In this document: piece after piece, positions 10,036 through 19,306 of the stretch | How the letters are laid out: every line of letters begins with the position of its first letter | How positions within the stretch are numbered: position 1 is the stretch's first letter | DNA from: Rhizobium sp. ZPR4 | GTDB taxonomy: Bacteria > Pseudomonadota > Alphaproteobacteria > Rhizobiales > Rhizobiaceae | Reading direction: 5' to 3' | Length of the DNA stretch: 64,000 nucleotides | NCBI RefSeq assembly: GCF_040215725.1 | Contig: NZ_CP157967.1 | Coordinates: forward strand, 496,001 to 560,000 | Program-made: the position numbers and the translations under genes | The notes under the pieces: generated by a model | Told to the model about the DNA's origin: nothing | The model's input: only the letters and a program-made list of their open reading frames with translations | The model's database searches: none

Positions 10036-11730
10036 ATGGCTGGATCCACGGCACACGACGATCACTCGCATGATCTTCACGACGCTCACACGCATGACGA
10101 TCATCACGCCCACAAACAAAGCTTCGCGGACCGCTGGCTGTTTTCGACGAATCACAAGGACATCGGCACGCTCTATCTGATCTTCGCGATCTTCGCGGGC
10201 GTGATCGGCTTCCTTCTGTCCGTTGCCATCCGCATGGAATTGCAGGAGCCCGGCATCCAGATCTTCAGCGGTCTGGCGTCGATGGTCTACGGCTTTTCGG
10301 GCGATGCCGCGATCGACGGCGGCAAGCAGATGTACAACGTCTTCGTCACCGCCCACGCGCTGATCATGATCTTCTTCATGGTCATGCCGGCGATGATCGG
10401 CGGCTTCGCCAACTGGATGGTGCCGATCATGATCGGCGCGCCGGACATGGCCTTCCCGCGCCTGAACAACATTTCGTTCTGGCTCATCGTTCCCGCCTTC
10501 CTGCTGCTGATCCTTTCGATGTTCGTCGAAGGTCCGGCGGGCGCTTACGGCGCGGGCGGCGGCTGGACGATGTATGTGCCCTTGTCGGGTACGGTCGGCC
10601 ACCCCGGTCCGGCGATCGATCTGGTGATCTTCGCGCTGCACCTTGCAGGCGCCTCGTCGATCCTCGGCGCGATCAACTTCATCACCACGATCCTGAACAT
10701 GCGCGCTCCTGGCATGACGCTGCACAAGATGCCGCTGTTTGCCTGGTCGGTTCTGATCACCGCCTTCCTGCTGCTCCTGTCGCTGCCGGTTCTGGCGGGC
10801 GCCATCACCATGGTGCTGACGGATCGCAACTTCGGCACGACCTTCTTCGCGCCGGAAGGCGGCGGTGACCCGCTGCTCTACCAGCACCTCTTCTGGTTCT
10901 TCGGCCATCCGGAAGTCTACATCCTGATCCTGCCCGGCTTCGGCATGATCAGCCACATCATCTCCACCTTCTCGCGCAAGCCGATCTTCGGCTATCTCGG
11001 CATGGCCTATGCCATGGTCGCGATCGGCGCCGTCGGCTTCGTCGTCTGGGCTCACCACATGTATGTGACCGGCCTGTCGCTCGACACGCAGCGCTATTTC
11101 GTCTTCGCGACGATGGTCATCGCCGTTCCGACGGGCGTCAAGGTCTTCTCGTGGATCGCGACGATGTGGGGCGGTTCGATCCAGTTCCGCACGCCGATGA
11201 TCTGGGCGCTTGGCTTCATCTTCCTGTTCACGCTGGGTGGCGTCACCGGCGTTCAGCTCGCCAATGCCGGCCTCGACCGCGAACTGCACGCGACCTACTT
11301 CGTTGTGGCACACTTCCACTACGTTCTGTCGCTTGGTGCCGTCTTCGCCATCTTCGCTGCCTGGTACTACTGGTTCCCGAAGATGACCGGCTACATGTAC
11401 AATGAGCGGATCGGCAACTGGCACTTCTGGATCACCTTCGTCGGCGTCAACATGGTGTTCTTCCCGCAGCACTTCCTGGGTCGTGCGGGCATGCCACGCC
11501 GCTACATCGACTATCCGGACGCCTATGCCGGCTGGAACTTCGTCTCCTCCATCGGCTCCTATGTCGCAGCCGTGGGCCTTTGCTTCTTCTTCTGGGGCGT
11601 TATAGATGCTTTCATGAAGAAGCGCGTCGCAGGCGATAATCCCTGGGGCGATGGCGCAACCACGCTGGAATGGCAGCTGTCGTCGCCGCCGCCGCACCAT
11701 CAGTGGGAAGAGCTGCCGCGTATCAAGTAA
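10036..11730 (+). CDS. coxA: cytochrome c oxidase subunit I
   Basis: The catalytic haem a / haem a3-CuB subunit of the aa3 oxidase, 564 residues with about 12 TM helices. Typical motifs are seen: [15 protein letters not shown] (CuB His and cross-linked Tyr, K channel), WAHHMYVTG (CuB His pair) and [17 protein letters not shown] (haem a3 and haem a ligands). The cytoplasmic N terminus before [12 protein letters not shown] is unusual, with nine His and six Asp in residues 1-28. It starts 15 bp after coxB. Confidence 0.98.
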   Translation: MAGSTAHDDHSHDLHDAHTHDDHHAHKQSFADRWLFSTNHKDIGTLYLIFAIFAGVIGFLLSVAIRMELQEPGIQIFSGLASMVYGFSGDAAIDGGKQMYNVFVTAHALIMIFFMVMPAMIGGFANWMVPIMIGAPDMAFPRLNNISFWLIVPAFLLLILSMFVEGPAGAYGAGGGWTMYVPLSGTVGHPGPAIDLVIFALHLAGASSILGAINFITTILNMRAPGMTLHKMPLFAWSVLITAFLLLLSLPVLAGAITMVLTDRNFGTTFFAPEGGGDPLLYQHLFWFFGHPEVYILILPGFGMISHIISTFSRKPIFGYLGMAYAMVAIGAVGFVVWAHHMYVTGLSLDTQRYFVFATMVIAVPTGVKVFSWIATMWGGSIQFRTPMIWALGFIFLFTLGGVTGVQLANAGLDRELHATYFVVAHFHYVLSLGAVFAIFAAWYYWFPKMTGYMYNERIGNWHFWITFVGVNMVFFPQHFLGRAGMPRRYIDYPDAYAGWNFVSSIGSYVAAVGLCFFFWGVIDAFMKKRVAGDNPWGDGATTLEWQLSSPPPHHQWEELPRIK

Positions 11731-11789
11731 GCTTATTTCCGGACGCCGTGCCAAGCGGCGTCCGGCTCAACTGACAATTGGAAGAGAGA

Positions 11790-12749
11790 ATGACGGTCAT
11801 CGACAATCACGAAGCGCTCGCGAAGCAAGGCGAAACCGGCCTGTCGGAAGCGGGTGCGCGCGATTATTTCGAGCTTCTGAAGCCGCGCGTGATGTCGCTG
11901 GTCGTCTTTACGGCCTTCACCGGTCTCGTGCTGGCGCCTGGCCATATCAATCCGGTTCTCGGCTTCATCGCCATTCTCTGCATTGCTGTCGGCGCAGGTG
12001 CGTCTGGCGCGCTGAACATGTGGTATGACGCCGACATCGATGCGGTGATGACCCGCACCGCACGTCGGCCAATACCCTCAGGCCGCATCAATCCTTCGGA
12101 AGCACTGGCCTTCGGTCTGGTACTGTCCGGCTTCTCGGTGACGATCCTAGGGCTGGCGATCAACTGGCTTTCCGCCGGTATTCTCGCCTTTACCATTTTC
12201 TTTTATGCCGTCGTCTACACGATGTGGCTGAAGCGCTCGACGCCGCAGAACATCGTTATCGGCGGTGCGGCCGGCGCATTTCCGCCCGTCATCGGCTGGG
12301 CTTGCGTGACGGGCACGGTGCCGATGGAAAGCATTGTGCTTTTCCTCATCATCTTCCTCTGGACTCCGGCCCATTTCTGGGCACTGGCGCTTTTCAAGAT
12401 GGGCGATTACGAGGCCGTCGGCGTGCCGATGCTGCCGAATGTCTCGGGTATTCCGACGACGAAGAACCAGATTGTCGTCTATGCCGTGCTCACCGCCATC
12501 GTCGGCGTCGTGCCGACATTCATGGGCTTTGCAAGCCTCGGCTACGGCGTCGTTGCCGCCGTACTCGGCGTGATCTTCGTGCACTGTTCCATCGCCGTCT
12601 GGCGCATGGCCGATGGCGACGTGAAGATGGTGCCGGCAAAGAAGCTCTTCGGCTTTTCCATTTTCTATCTCTTCGCGATCTTTTCAGCGCTGCTGATCGA
12701 CCGGCTCATCGCCGTGCTGATGTCGGGCAGTGCCGGAGGCTGGCTATGA
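11790..12749 (+). CDS. ctaB: protohaem IX farnesyltransferase (haem O synthase)
   Basis: Membrane prenyltransferase of the UbiA superfamily that adds a farnesyl group to haem B to form haem O, the precursor of haem A for the neighbouring oxidase. About 319 residues with 8-9 TM helices. The Asp-rich prenyl-diphosphate motif is seen in [15 protein letters not shown], and a second conserved loop contains [15 protein letters not shown] 11790 follows GGAAGAGAGA; a TTG 12 nt upstream is less likely. The stop overlaps the coxF start (ATGA). Confidence 0.96.
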   Translation: MTVIDNHEALAKQGETGLSEAGARDYFELLKPRVMSLVVFTAFTGLVLAPGHINPVLGFIAILCIAVGAGASGALNMWYDADIDAVMTRTARRPIPSGRINPSEALAFGLVLSGFSVTILGLAINWLSAGILAFTIFFYAVVYTMWLKRSTPQNIVIGGAAGAFPPVIGWACVTGTVPMESIVLFLIIFLWTPAHFWALALFKMGDYEAVGVPMLPNVSGIPTTKNQIVVYAVLTAIVGVVPTFMGFASLGYGVVAAVLGVIFVHCSIAVWRMADGDVKMVPAKKLFGFSIFYLFAIFSALLIDRLIAVLMSGSAGGWL

Positions 12750-12886
12750 TCGAAGTCGTCAAGCTGACGGACGCGCAGAAGAAATCGCGGCGAGGGCGCA
12801 ACATCGCGCTCGGCTTGGTGCTTGCTGGCCTGGTGGTGCTGTTTTACGTGATCACCATCATCAAGGTCGGTTCCGGACACGTTTGA
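12746..12886 (+). CDS. coxF: CoxF-type small membrane protein of the oxidase cluster
   Basis: A 46-residue protein with a basic cytoplasmic N terminus (QKKSRRGRN) and one TM helix (about 19-38). It is translationally coupled to ctaB through an ATGA overlap and lies 9 bp before ctaG. A short single-span protein in this position is a regular feature of alphaproteobacterial cox clusters and is labelled CoxF. Its function is not established; a role in assembly or copper delivery beside CtaG is inferred from position only. Confidence 0.8.
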   Translation: MIEVVKLTDAQKKSRRGRNIALGLVLAGLVVLFYVITIIKVGSGHV

Positions 12887-12895
12887 GGAGGCGTC

Positions 12896-13507
12896 ATGGA
12901 GGGGGAGGTCACAAAGAGCACAAGAAACGGCGGCCGTAACAACGGGCTGGTCGTTGCCATGTGCCTGAGCTTCGTCGTCGGCATGAGCGCCATGTGCGCC
13001 GCTGCCGTGCCGCTCTATCGCATGTTCTGTCAGGTGACGGGCTATAACGGCACGACGCAGCGCGTCGAACAGGTGTCGAACGTCATTCTCGACAAGCCGA
13101 TCCAGGTTTCCTTCGACGCCAATGTGGCGCCCGGCCTGCCATGGGATTTCAAGCCGCTGCAGGCGTCGGTGAGCCCGAAGATCGGCGAGACGGTCGAGGT
13201 AAAATTCCAGATCGAGAACAAGTCGGACAAGATGGAGCGCGGCCAGGCGATCTTCAACGTCACGCCGCTGGAAGCAGGCGTCTATTTCAACAAGGTCCAG
13301 TGTTTCTGCTTCAACGAGACGGATCTCGCGCCCGGTGAGAAGCGCGAGATGTCGGTGGTTTTCTACGTCGATCCCGAGATCGCCAAGGCTCCGGAAACCA
13401 AGACGATCAATGCGCTGACATTGTCCTATACCTATTACCCACGGGAAGGCACAAAGCCCGTGGCATCCAACGATGCCGCAGGGCGGCCGGTGGAAAAGAA
13501 GCTTTGA
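12896..13507 (+). CDS. ctaG: cytochrome c oxidase assembly protein CtaG (Cox11 family)
   Basis: A membrane-anchored periplasmic copper chaperone that builds the CuB site of subunit I. 203 residues: one N-terminal TM helix (about 17-38), the juxtamembrane [12 protein letters not shown] motif with a Cys, and a beta domain with the copper-binding CFCF motif ([12 protein letters not shown]). Both Cys sites of the Cox11 family are present. It sits between coxF and coxC in the expected order. Confidence 0.96.
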   Translation: MEGEVTKSTRNGGRNNGLVVAMCLSFVVGMSAMCAAAVPLYRMFCQVTGYNGTTQRVEQVSNVILDKPIQVSFDANVAPGLPWDFKPLQASVSPKIGETVEVKFQIENKSDKMERGQAIFNVTPLEAGVYFNKVQCFCFNETDLAPGEKREMSVVFYVDPEIAKAPETKTINALTLSYTYYPREGTKPVASNDAAGRPVEKKL

Positions 13508-13570
13508 TGGAGAGTGCTTCTCGGTTTGACCGGAAGCAATATGGGAAAAAGTTATTCGGGGATTGCTGAT

Positions 13571-14449
13571 ATGGCCGAGGCGCATCAGAGAAAACACGAC
13601 TATCACATTATCGACCCCAGCCCGTGGCCGATTACCGCGGCCATAGGGGCCTTCGTGCTCACATTGGGAGGCGTCGGCTTCATGCGCTACCTGAACGGCA
13701 GCGCGTTTCACTTATTTGGACTGAACCTAGCGCATCCTTGGCTGTTCTTCATCGGCCTCGCCGTGATTCTCTTCGTCATGTATGCTTGGTGGGCCGATAC
13801 GATCAAGGAAGCGCATGAGGGCGCGCATACCCGCGTCGTCTCGCTGCATCTGCGCTACGGCATGATCATGTTCATCGCCTCCGAGGTGATGTTCTTCGTC
13901 GCCTGGTTTTGGGCCTATTTCGATGTCAGCCTGTTCCCGAACGAGGCGATCCAGGCATCGCGTACCGCCTTCCTCGGCGGCCAGTTTCCGCCGAAGGGCC
14001 TTGAGGTCCTCGACCCCTGGCACCTGCCGATCTACAACACCATCATCCTGCTTCTATCGGGCACTACAGTCACCTGGGCGCACCATGCGCTGCTGCATGG
14101 TGACCGCAAGGGGCTGATCCAGGGTCTGACGCTGACGGTTCTCCTCGGCGCGCTGTTCTCCTGCGTCCAGGCCTATGAGTACGCGCATGCACCCTTCGAG
14201 TTCAAGAACTCGATCTATGGTGCGACCTTCTTCATGGCGACCGGCTTCCATGGCTTCCACGTCCTGATCGGTACGATCTTCCTGCTGATTTGCCTGGTTC
14301 GCGCTATCCGCGGTGATTTCACGCCGAAGCAGCATTTCGGCTTCGAAGCGGCCGCCTGGTACTGGCACTTCGTCGACGTCGTCTGGCTGTTCCTGTTCTT
14401 CTGCATCTACATCTGGGGCAGCTGGGGTGCGCCGGTCGCGGCCGGTTGA
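13571..14449 (+). CDS. coxC: cytochrome c oxidase subunit III
   Basis: Subunit III, about 292 residues with seven TM helices; it stabilises the oxidase and the proton uptake path. Family landmarks include HDYHIIDPSPWP at the N terminus, the FFVAWFWAYF helix, and the C-terminal AAAWYWHFVDVVWLFLF segment. ATG 13571 (GGGGA upstream) matches the usual family start; an in-frame ATG at 13541 is the alternative. It ends the rightward oxidase run and is followed by a strong terminator. Confidence 0.96.
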   Translation: MAEAHQRKHDYHIIDPSPWPITAAIGAFVLTLGGVGFMRYLNGSAFHLFGLNLAHPWLFFIGLAVILFVMYAWWADTIKEAHEGAHTRVVSLHLRYGMIMFIASEVMFFVAWFWAYFDVSLFPNEAIQASRTAFLGGQFPPKGLEVLDPWHLPIYNTIILLLSGTTVTWAHHALLHGDRKGLIQGLTLTVLLGALFSCVQAYEYAHAPFEFKNSIYGATFFMATGFHGFHVLIGTIFLLICLVRAIRGDFTPKQHFGFEAAAWYWHFVDVVWLFLFFCIYIWGSWGAPVAAG

Positions 14450-14468
14450 TCGGCATCGATCTCTGGAA

Positions 14469-14509
14469 AACAAAAGGCGGGCGCTTGGCGTCCGCCTTTT
14501 GTTTTGTTT
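14469..14509. terminator. bidirectional terminator between coxC and the CPT-like gene
   Basis: An inverted repeat ACAAAAGGCGG / CCGCCTTTTGT with a short loop, flanked by A-rich and T-rich runs on either side, so it can end both the coxC transcript and the convergent kinase-like gene. Confidence 0.85.
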
Positions 14510-14511
14510 CC

Positions 14512-15162
14512 TCAATCCCCTGAGGCAATTCTCTCGAATGCAGTCGGACGAGGCAGGCCTCCGGCAAGTAACTGCCGGATTTCTTCGGCACAGGCCTTAG
14601 AGCTCTTTACTGATGTATCGACCTCCAGATCGTAGATGCCCGGCCGGTGCACATGCTCCTGCCAGGCAATGACCGGCGCCGGGACAGGCATATCCGCTCC
14701 GACTGCAACATAGGTGCCTTGTCTTTCCGGTCCTTCCGCCAATCGCCGCTGCATCACAACATCGAGGGGACAGCGCACGCCGACGAACAAAACGGGCAGC
14801 CCTGCAAGCAACCGGGCACAATCGGCCAGGATGCCGAGCGGTTGCGAATAGGCGTCGTGATGGCCGAATTCGGCGACCACGTTCAGTCCCATACGGCTAT
14901 GTGCGGCGATCGAAGCATAGAGTGCGGCATAAAAGCGCGGAACCAGCGGTTCGAGGCCAGGCCGCTCGCCGCCGGGGCGTAGACCGATGCCCGGACGATA
15001 GCGTTCGGGCGTGATGTGTCGCACATAGGCGTCGACACCGAGATTGACCCACACGCCCTCGAAATCAGCCTGTATCGCCTCGACGATGCTGCTTTTTCCG
15101 GATCGCGGCGCACCGTTGAGAATGACGATCTGGCCGGGTGGCGAGCCTTCGCTGAATGCCAT
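14512..15162 (-). CDS. chloramphenicol phosphotransferase-like P-loop protein
   Basis: A 216-residue P-loop kinase-fold protein. Walker A is GAPRSGKS (17-24). The region QIVILNGAPRSGKSSIVEAI, then VAEFGHH and FVGVRCPLDV, resembles the CPT-like family (Streptomyces chloramphenicol 3-O-phosphotransferase and many uncharacterised relatives). Substrate and role are unknown; resistance cannot be inferred. It lies on the opposite strand between coxC and DUF983, genes that otherwise read as one oxidase-biogenesis run, so it may be an insertion into that block. Confidence 0.8.
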   Translation of the reverse strand: MAFSEGSPPGQIVILNGAPRSGKSSIVEAIQADFEGVWVNLGVDAYVRHITPERYRPGIGLRPGGERPGLEPLVPRFYAALYASIAAHSRMGLNVVAEFGHHDAYSQPLGILADCARLLAGLPVLFVGVRCPLDVVMQRRLAEGPERQGTYVAVGADMPVPAPVIAWQEHVHRPGIYDLEVDTSVKSSKACAEEIRQLLAGGLPRPTAFERIASGD

Positions 15163-15287
15163 GAATTCAATCCTTTTCGCATGTTTTTCAGGCTGATGGG
15201 GAGGGCTTGGGAGCTTTTCGATTGGACGGATGCGCGCATCGCGGCTAGTTATAATGACAGGGGGCGGGATTCACATGATCGCCCGCA

Positions 15288-15731
15288 ATGGTAGCCGATC
15301 GAGATAGAACTTTGACCTCAGAGCAAGACAAGACGCCGGAAGAGGCATCCCATAGCGACAGCGCTCTCTTTGCGCCCGTTGATCCGTTCAAGGTCGGTAT
15401 ACAGGGATGTTGCCCCCGTTGCGGCCAAGGCAAGCTCTTCAACGGATTATTGTCGCTGAAGCCGCGCTGTGCCGCTTGCGATCTCGACTATGCCTTTGCG
15501 GATGCCGGTGACGGCCCGGCTGTCTTCGTCATCTTGATCGTCGGCTTCATCGTCATCGGCTCGGTCTTGTGGATGCAGATCAATTATGCGCCGCCGGTGT
15601 GGGTCTACATAGTGCTGTTCGCGCCGTTGACGATCATCCTGTCGCTTTTATCCCTGCGCTGGTGCAAGGGCATTCTGATCGCGCTCCAGTATCGCAACAA
15701 TGCCAGCGAAGGGCGTGTACACCGTGACTGA
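15288..15731 (+). CDS. DUF983 family membrane protein
   Basis: A 147-residue protein. The zinc-ribbon-like signature CCPRCGQGKLF plus CAACDLDY (about 42-70) precedes two TM helices (about 78-100 and 106-126), as in the DUF983 family commonly found beside SURF1 and coxC in alphaproteobacteria. Its function is unknown; a link to oxidase biogenesis is inferred from position. The ATG has no strong Shine-Dalgarno. Its 3' end overlaps the start of the SURF1 gene. Confidence 0.88.
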   Translation: MVADRDRTLTSEQDKTPEEASHSDSALFAPVDPFKVGIQGCCPRCGQGKLFNGLLSLKPRCAACDLDYAFADAGDGPAVFVILIVGFIVIGSVLWMQINYAPPVWVYIVLFAPLTIILSLLSLRWCKGILIALQYRNNASEGRVHRD

Positions 15732-16485
15732 GTCCGCAGTGCCCGTGCGCCGCGCCAATCTCTTGTGGCAGATAGGCAAGGCACTGCTTCTTCTCGCTGC
15801 GCTGGTCATCCTGCTCGGGCTTGGCACCTGGCAGGTGGAGCGATTGCAGTGGAAAGAAGGGCTGCTGGCCGACATCGCCGCTCGCAAGGACGCACCCGCC
15901 GTACCTTTGTCGGCGATCGAGACGATGGCGACATCCGGCGGCGACATCGAATATCGCGTCGTGACGGCGACCGGCCACTACCTCAATGATAAGGAGCGGC
16001 ATTTCCTCGCTACCTATGACGGCGATCCCGGCTATCACATCTATACGCCTTTGCAGCTGGACGATGGCCGCTACGTCTTCGTCAACAGAGGCTTCGTACC
16101 TACCGAGGCCAAGGAGCCTGAAAAACGCAAGCAGGGTGAATTGACCGGCGAACAGACCGTTATCGGCCTTGCCCGCGCCAAACTTACCGAGCGGCCCGAC
16201 GGCATGCCGGACAATGATCTTGGCAAGAACATCTTCTTCTGGAAGGATCTGGATGTCATGGCGTCCAGTGTCGGCCTGCCGAAGGACAAGGTGCTGCCGT
16301 TCTTCATCGATGCCGACAAGACGCCCAATCCGGCAGGCCTGCCCATTGGCGGTGTTACCATCATCGATCTGCCGAACAATCACCTGCAATATGCGGTGAC
16401 ATGGTATGGGTTGGCAGTGGCGCTGGCGGCAATCGTGGCGATATCCTGGTGGCGCAAGCGCCATCCGGACGCACCCTCACAATAG
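15724..16485 (+). CDS. SURF1 family cytochrome oxidase assembly protein
   Basis: About 253 residues from GTG 15724, which overlaps the DUF983 stop by 8 nt. An in-frame ATG at 15700 (261 residues) is also possible. The topology is that of SURF1: one TM helix near each end (about 15-35 and 225-243) around a periplasmic domain with GTWQVERLQWK, FVNRGFVP and PNNHLQYAVTWYGLA. The family helps haem A insertion into subunit I. It is the last gene of the oxidase-assembly group. Confidence 0.93.
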   Translation: MTESAVPVRRANLLWQIGKALLLLAALVILLGLGTWQVERLQWKEGLLADIAARKDAPAVPLSAIETMATSGGDIEYRVVTATGHYLNDKERHFLATYDGDPGYHIYTPLQLDDGRYVFVNRGFVPTEAKEPEKRKQGELTGEQTVIGLARAKLTERPDGMPDNDLGKNIFFWKDLDVMASSVGLPKDKVLPFFIDADKTPNPAGLPIGGVTIIDLPNNHLQYAVTWYGLAVALAAIVAISWWRKRHPDAPSQ

Positions 16486-16527
16486 AGACATGCAATAGAA
16501 TAGCTTCATTTCGATGGAATATTCGGC

Positions 16528-16575
16528 TAGAGCATGATCCCGAAAGTGCGCAGCGGTTTTCGATAAAATCATGCG
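16528..16575. repeat. palindromic intergenic repeat, copy A
   Basis: TAGAGCATGAT, then a core with AAAGTGCGCAGCGGTTTTCG, then ATCATGC. The outer arms GCATGAT/ATCATGC are perfect inverted repeats. The core is shared with the copies at 22097, 39903 and 51499. It lies between the SURF1 gene and ispH. Confidence 0.8.
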
Positions 16576-16645
16576 GACTGAATGGAGCAGGCGGCAGGGG
16601 AGCCCTATCTATGGCTCAGCCATTGTCGCGCATTTCGGAAGAGAT

Positions 16646-17653
16646 ATGAACATAGCCGTTTCCAAACCTGACCTGACCATCCGGCTTTGCGGGCCGCGCG
16701 GCTTCTGCGCCGGCGTCGACCGCGCCATCCAGATCGTCGTTCTGGCGCTGAAGGCCTATGGCGCGCCGGTTTATGTTCGCCACGAAATCGTTCACAACCG
16801 CTATGTCGTCGAGGGGCTGGAGGCCAAGGGCGCCATCTTCGTCGAGGAACTGGATGAAATCCCGGCCGAGCATCGCGCCCAGCCCGTCGTTTTCTCGGCC
16901 CATGGCGTGCCGAAATCCGTGCCGGCCGATGCCGATGCGCGCAATCTCTTCTATCTCGATGCCACCTGTCCGCTGGTCTCGAAGGTGCACAAGCAGGCCA
17001 TGCGCCATAATCGCCTTGGCCGCCACGTCGTGCTGATCGGCCATGCCGGTCACCCGGAAGTGATCGGCACCATGGGCCAGCTGCCCGAGGGTACCGTGTC
17101 GCTGATCGAGACGGTGGAGGATGCCGACGTCTACGAGCCGGCTGATCCCGACAATCTCGGTTTCGTCACGCAGACGACGCTTTCGGTCGACGATACCGCC
17201 GGCGTTATTGCAAGGCTGCAGGAGCGCTTCCCCAATCTCACGGCGCCGGCCGCCGACTCGATTTGCTATGCCACCACCAACCGCCAGGAAGTGGTGAAGG
17301 AGGCGGCTCCCGGCTGCGATCTTTTCATCGTCGTCGGTGCTCCGAATTCGTCCAACTCCAAACGCCTCGTCGAAGTGGCGCTCCGGGCAGGGGCGAAGAA
17401 ATCCGTTCTCGTCCAGCGCGCCTCGGAGATCGACTGGGACAATATCGGCGATATCGAGACGGTCGGCCTCTCGGCTGGTGCATCTGCGCCAGAAGTCATC
17501 GTCAATGAGATCATCGAAGCCTTCCGCGCCCGCTACAATGCTGTGGTGGAACTTGCTGAAACTGTGAAGGAAACCGAGAATTTCCTCGTCAATCGCGAGC
17601 TTCGCAGTATAGAGCTGACGACAGCAGACATGGCTTTCGTCAACGGCGAATGA
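16646..17653 (+). CDS. ispH: 4-hydroxy-3-methylbut-2-enyl diphosphate reductase
   Basis: The last enzyme of the MEP pathway converts HMBPP to IPP and DMAPP with a [4Fe-4S] cluster. About 335 residues from ATG 16646 (GGAAGAG upstream); the 25-residue longer reading is not supported. The three cluster cysteines are Cys21 (GFCAGVDRA), Cys108 (DATCPLV) and Cys207 ([10 protein letters not shown]). The His motifs HEIVHN and GHAGHPE, and the substrate loop GAPNSSNS, are also intact. It is followed by a repeat-containing gap and then thrB. Confidence 0.97.
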   Translation: MNIAVSKPDLTIRLCGPRGFCAGVDRAIQIVVLALKAYGAPVYVRHEIVHNRYVVEGLEAKGAIFVEELDEIPAEHRAQPVVFSAHGVPKSVPADADARNLFYLDATCPLVSKVHKQAMRHNRLGRHVVLIGHAGHPEVIGTMGQLPEGTVSLIETVEDADVYEPADPDNLGFVTQTTLSVDDTAGVIARLQERFPNLTAPAADSICYATTNRQEVVKEAAPGCDLFIVVGAPNSSNSKRLVEVALRAGAKKSVLVQRASEIDWDNIGDIETVGLSAGASAPEVIVNEIIEAFRARYNAVVELAETVKETENFLVNRELRSIELTTADMAFVNGE

Positions 17654-17662
17654 GAGGGCCAT

Positions 17663-17723
17663 CTCGCCCTTCGAGGCCTTGCCGCTTGCGCTACGCTGCA
17701 TCGACAAGGCACCTCAGGGTGAG
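17663..17723. repeat. imperfect palindromic intergenic repeat between ispH and thrB (first)
   Basis: The outer arms CTCGCCCT and AGGGTGAG pair at 7 of 8 positions, and inner arms GCCTTG/CAAGGC pair perfectly. It resembles the second repeat 35 bp further on in sequence style (CCCTTCGAGG..., ...CTCAGGGTGAG). Confidence 0.6.
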
Positions 17724-17757
17724 AGGACAAGAGTTTCGCCACCTAGCGCCAAAGATC

Positions 17758-17820
17758 AGCCCTCATGGTGAGGAGGCCCTCCTGAGCTTGTCGAAGGGGC
17801 CGTCTCGAACCACGAGGGCT
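17758..17820. repeat. palindromic intergenic repeat between ispH and thrB (second)
   Basis: Outer arms AGCCCTCATGGT and ACCACGAGGGCT pair at 11 of 12 positions. The interior contains GGCCCTCCTGAGCTTGTCG followed by AAGGGGCC. This is the style of short palindromes scattered through rhizobial intergenic DNA. Confidence 0.7.
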
Positions 17821-17858
17821 GATGGTGACGGTGGACAGCGTGTATCAAGGAATAGTTC

Positions 17859-18824
17859 GTGGCCGTTTATACCGATATTACCGAAGACGATTTGAAGTGG
17901 TTCCTGACCGAATATGATGTCGGCGAGTTGCTCTCCTACAAGGGCATTGCCGAGGGCGTCGAGAATTCGAACTTCCTGCTGCATACGAGCCGCGATCCGC
18001 TGATCCTGACGCTCTATGAGAAGCGCGTCGACAAGGGCGATCTGCCGTTCTTCCTGGGGTTGATGCAGCACCTGGCAAGCCGCGGCCTGTCTTGCCCACT
18101 GCCGCTGCCGCGCCGCGATGGCGCCCTGCTCGGCCATCTCTCCGGCCGCCCGGCGGCTTTGATCTCCTTCCTCGAAGGCATGTGGCTGCGCAAGCCGGAG
18201 GCGCATCATTGCCGCGAAGTTGGCAAGGCGCTGGCCGCCATGCACATTGCCGGCGAGGGCTTCGAGATCCGCCGCCCGAACGCACTGTCGCTCGACGGCT
18301 GGCAGGCGCTCTGGGAAAAGTCCGAGGCGCGCGCCGACGAAGTCGAAGCCGGCCTGCAGGATGAGATCCGCGGCGAGCTTGATTTCCTCGGAAAGCATTG
18401 GCCGAAGGATCTGCCCGAAGGCGTCATCCATGCCGATCTTTTTCCGGACAATGTCTTCTTCTTAGGCGACATGCTCTCCGGCCTGATCGATTTCTATTTC
18501 GCCTGCAACGATCAGCTCGCCTATGACGTCTCGATCTGCCTCAACGCCTGGTGCTTCGAGAAGGATCACGCCTACAACATCACCAAGGGCATGGCGTTGC
18601 TCGAGGGGTATCAGAGCGTGCGGCCGCTGAGCGAGGCGGAAATCGCCGCCTTGCCGACGCTGGCACGCGGCTCGGCGCTGCGCTTCTTCCTGACCCGCCT
18701 CTATGACTGGCTGACGACGCCGGCCGGCGCGATGGTCACCAAGAAGGACCCGATCGAATATCTGCGCAAGCTGCGCTTCCACCGCCAGATCGCCTCATCA
18801 GCCGAATATGGGCTGAAGGCATGA
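17859..18824 (+). CDS. thrB: homoserine kinase (ThrB, APH-type fold)
   Basis: Phosphorylates L-homoserine in threonine synthesis; the product is the substrate of ThrC, encoded about 16 kb away at 34583-35980. The 321-residue protein belongs to the aminoglycoside-phosphotransferase-like ThrB type used by Rhizobiales and pseudomonads, not the GHMP type. The catalytic loop [11 protein letters not shown] (HxDxxxxN) and the metal-binding [10 protein letters not shown] segment are visible. The start is GTG with AAGGA upstream. Its stop overlaps the rnhA start (ATGA). Confidence 0.94.
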   Translation: MAVYTDITEDDLKWFLTEYDVGELLSYKGIAEGVENSNFLLHTSRDPLILTLYEKRVDKGDLPFFLGLMQHLASRGLSCPLPLPRRDGALLGHLSGRPAALISFLEGMWLRKPEAHHCREVGKALAAMHIAGEGFEIRRPNALSLDGWQALWEKSEARADEVEAGLQDEIRGELDFLGKHWPKDLPEGVIHADLFPDNVFFLGDMLSGLIDFYFACNDQLAYDVSICLNAWCFEKDHAYNITKGMALLEGYQSVRPLSEAEIAALPTLARGSALRFFLTRLYDWLTTPAGAMVTKKDPIEYLRKLRFHRQIASSAEYGLKA

Positions 18825-19261
18825 AGCACGTCGATATCTTCACCGACGGCGCCTGCTCCGGCAATCCCGGTCCCGGCGGCTGGGGCGCGGTGCTTCGTTA
18901 CGGCGAGGTGGAAAAGGAACTGTCCGGCGGCGAGGCGGATACGACCAACAACCGCATGGAGCTGATGGCGGCGATCTCCGCACTATCAGCCCTGAAGAGC
19001 CCTTGCGAAGTCGATCTCTACACCGACAGTGTCTACGTCAAGGATGGCATCACCAAGTGGATCTTCGGCTGGAAGAAGAACGGCTGGAAGACCGCGGACA
19101 AGAAACCGGTGAAGAATGCCGAGCTCTGGCAGGCGCTGGACGAGGCCTATAACAGGCACAAAGTGACGCTGCACTGGGTCAAGGGTCATGCCGGCCATCC
19201 GGAGAACGAGCGGGCCGACGAGCTGGCGCGCAAGGGCATGGAGCCTTTCAAGCGGAAGTAG
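18821..19261 (+). CDS. rnhA: ribonuclease HI
   Basis: Degrades the RNA strand of RNA:DNA hybrids (R-loops, primers). 146 residues, the standard length. The carboxylate set is visible as Asp9 ([16 protein letters not shown]), Glu47 (NNRMELMAA) and Asp69 (LYTDSVYV), with the basic-protrusion Trp/Lys-rich segment ([12 protein letters not shown]) and the C-terminal [16 protein letters not shown]. It is coupled to thrB by a 4-nt overlap and convergent with the aldolase gene. Confidence 0.97.
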   Translation: MKHVDIFTDGACSGNPGPGGWGAVLRYGEVEKELSGGEADTTNNRMELMAAISALSALKSPCEVDLYTDSVYVKDGITKWIFGWKKNGWKTADKKPVKNAELWQALDEAYNRHKVTLHWVKGHAGHPENERADELARKGMEPFKRK

Positions 19262-19306
19262 ATCCGCTTGCGATAGGGTGGAAATTGCTGCGTCGCGCCG
19301 AAGCGG

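Noticed and set aside
9325-11754. An 809-codon open frame antisense to coxB and coxA
   Set aside because: It is a shadow of highly conserved genes in GC-rich DNA. The translation is Arg/His/Asp-rich without domains, and the sense frames carry all oxidase motifs.
12224-12745. Long in-frame extension upstream of coxF
   Set aside because: It lies within ctaB in another frame. The 46-residue coxF with its ATGA coupling explains the real gene.
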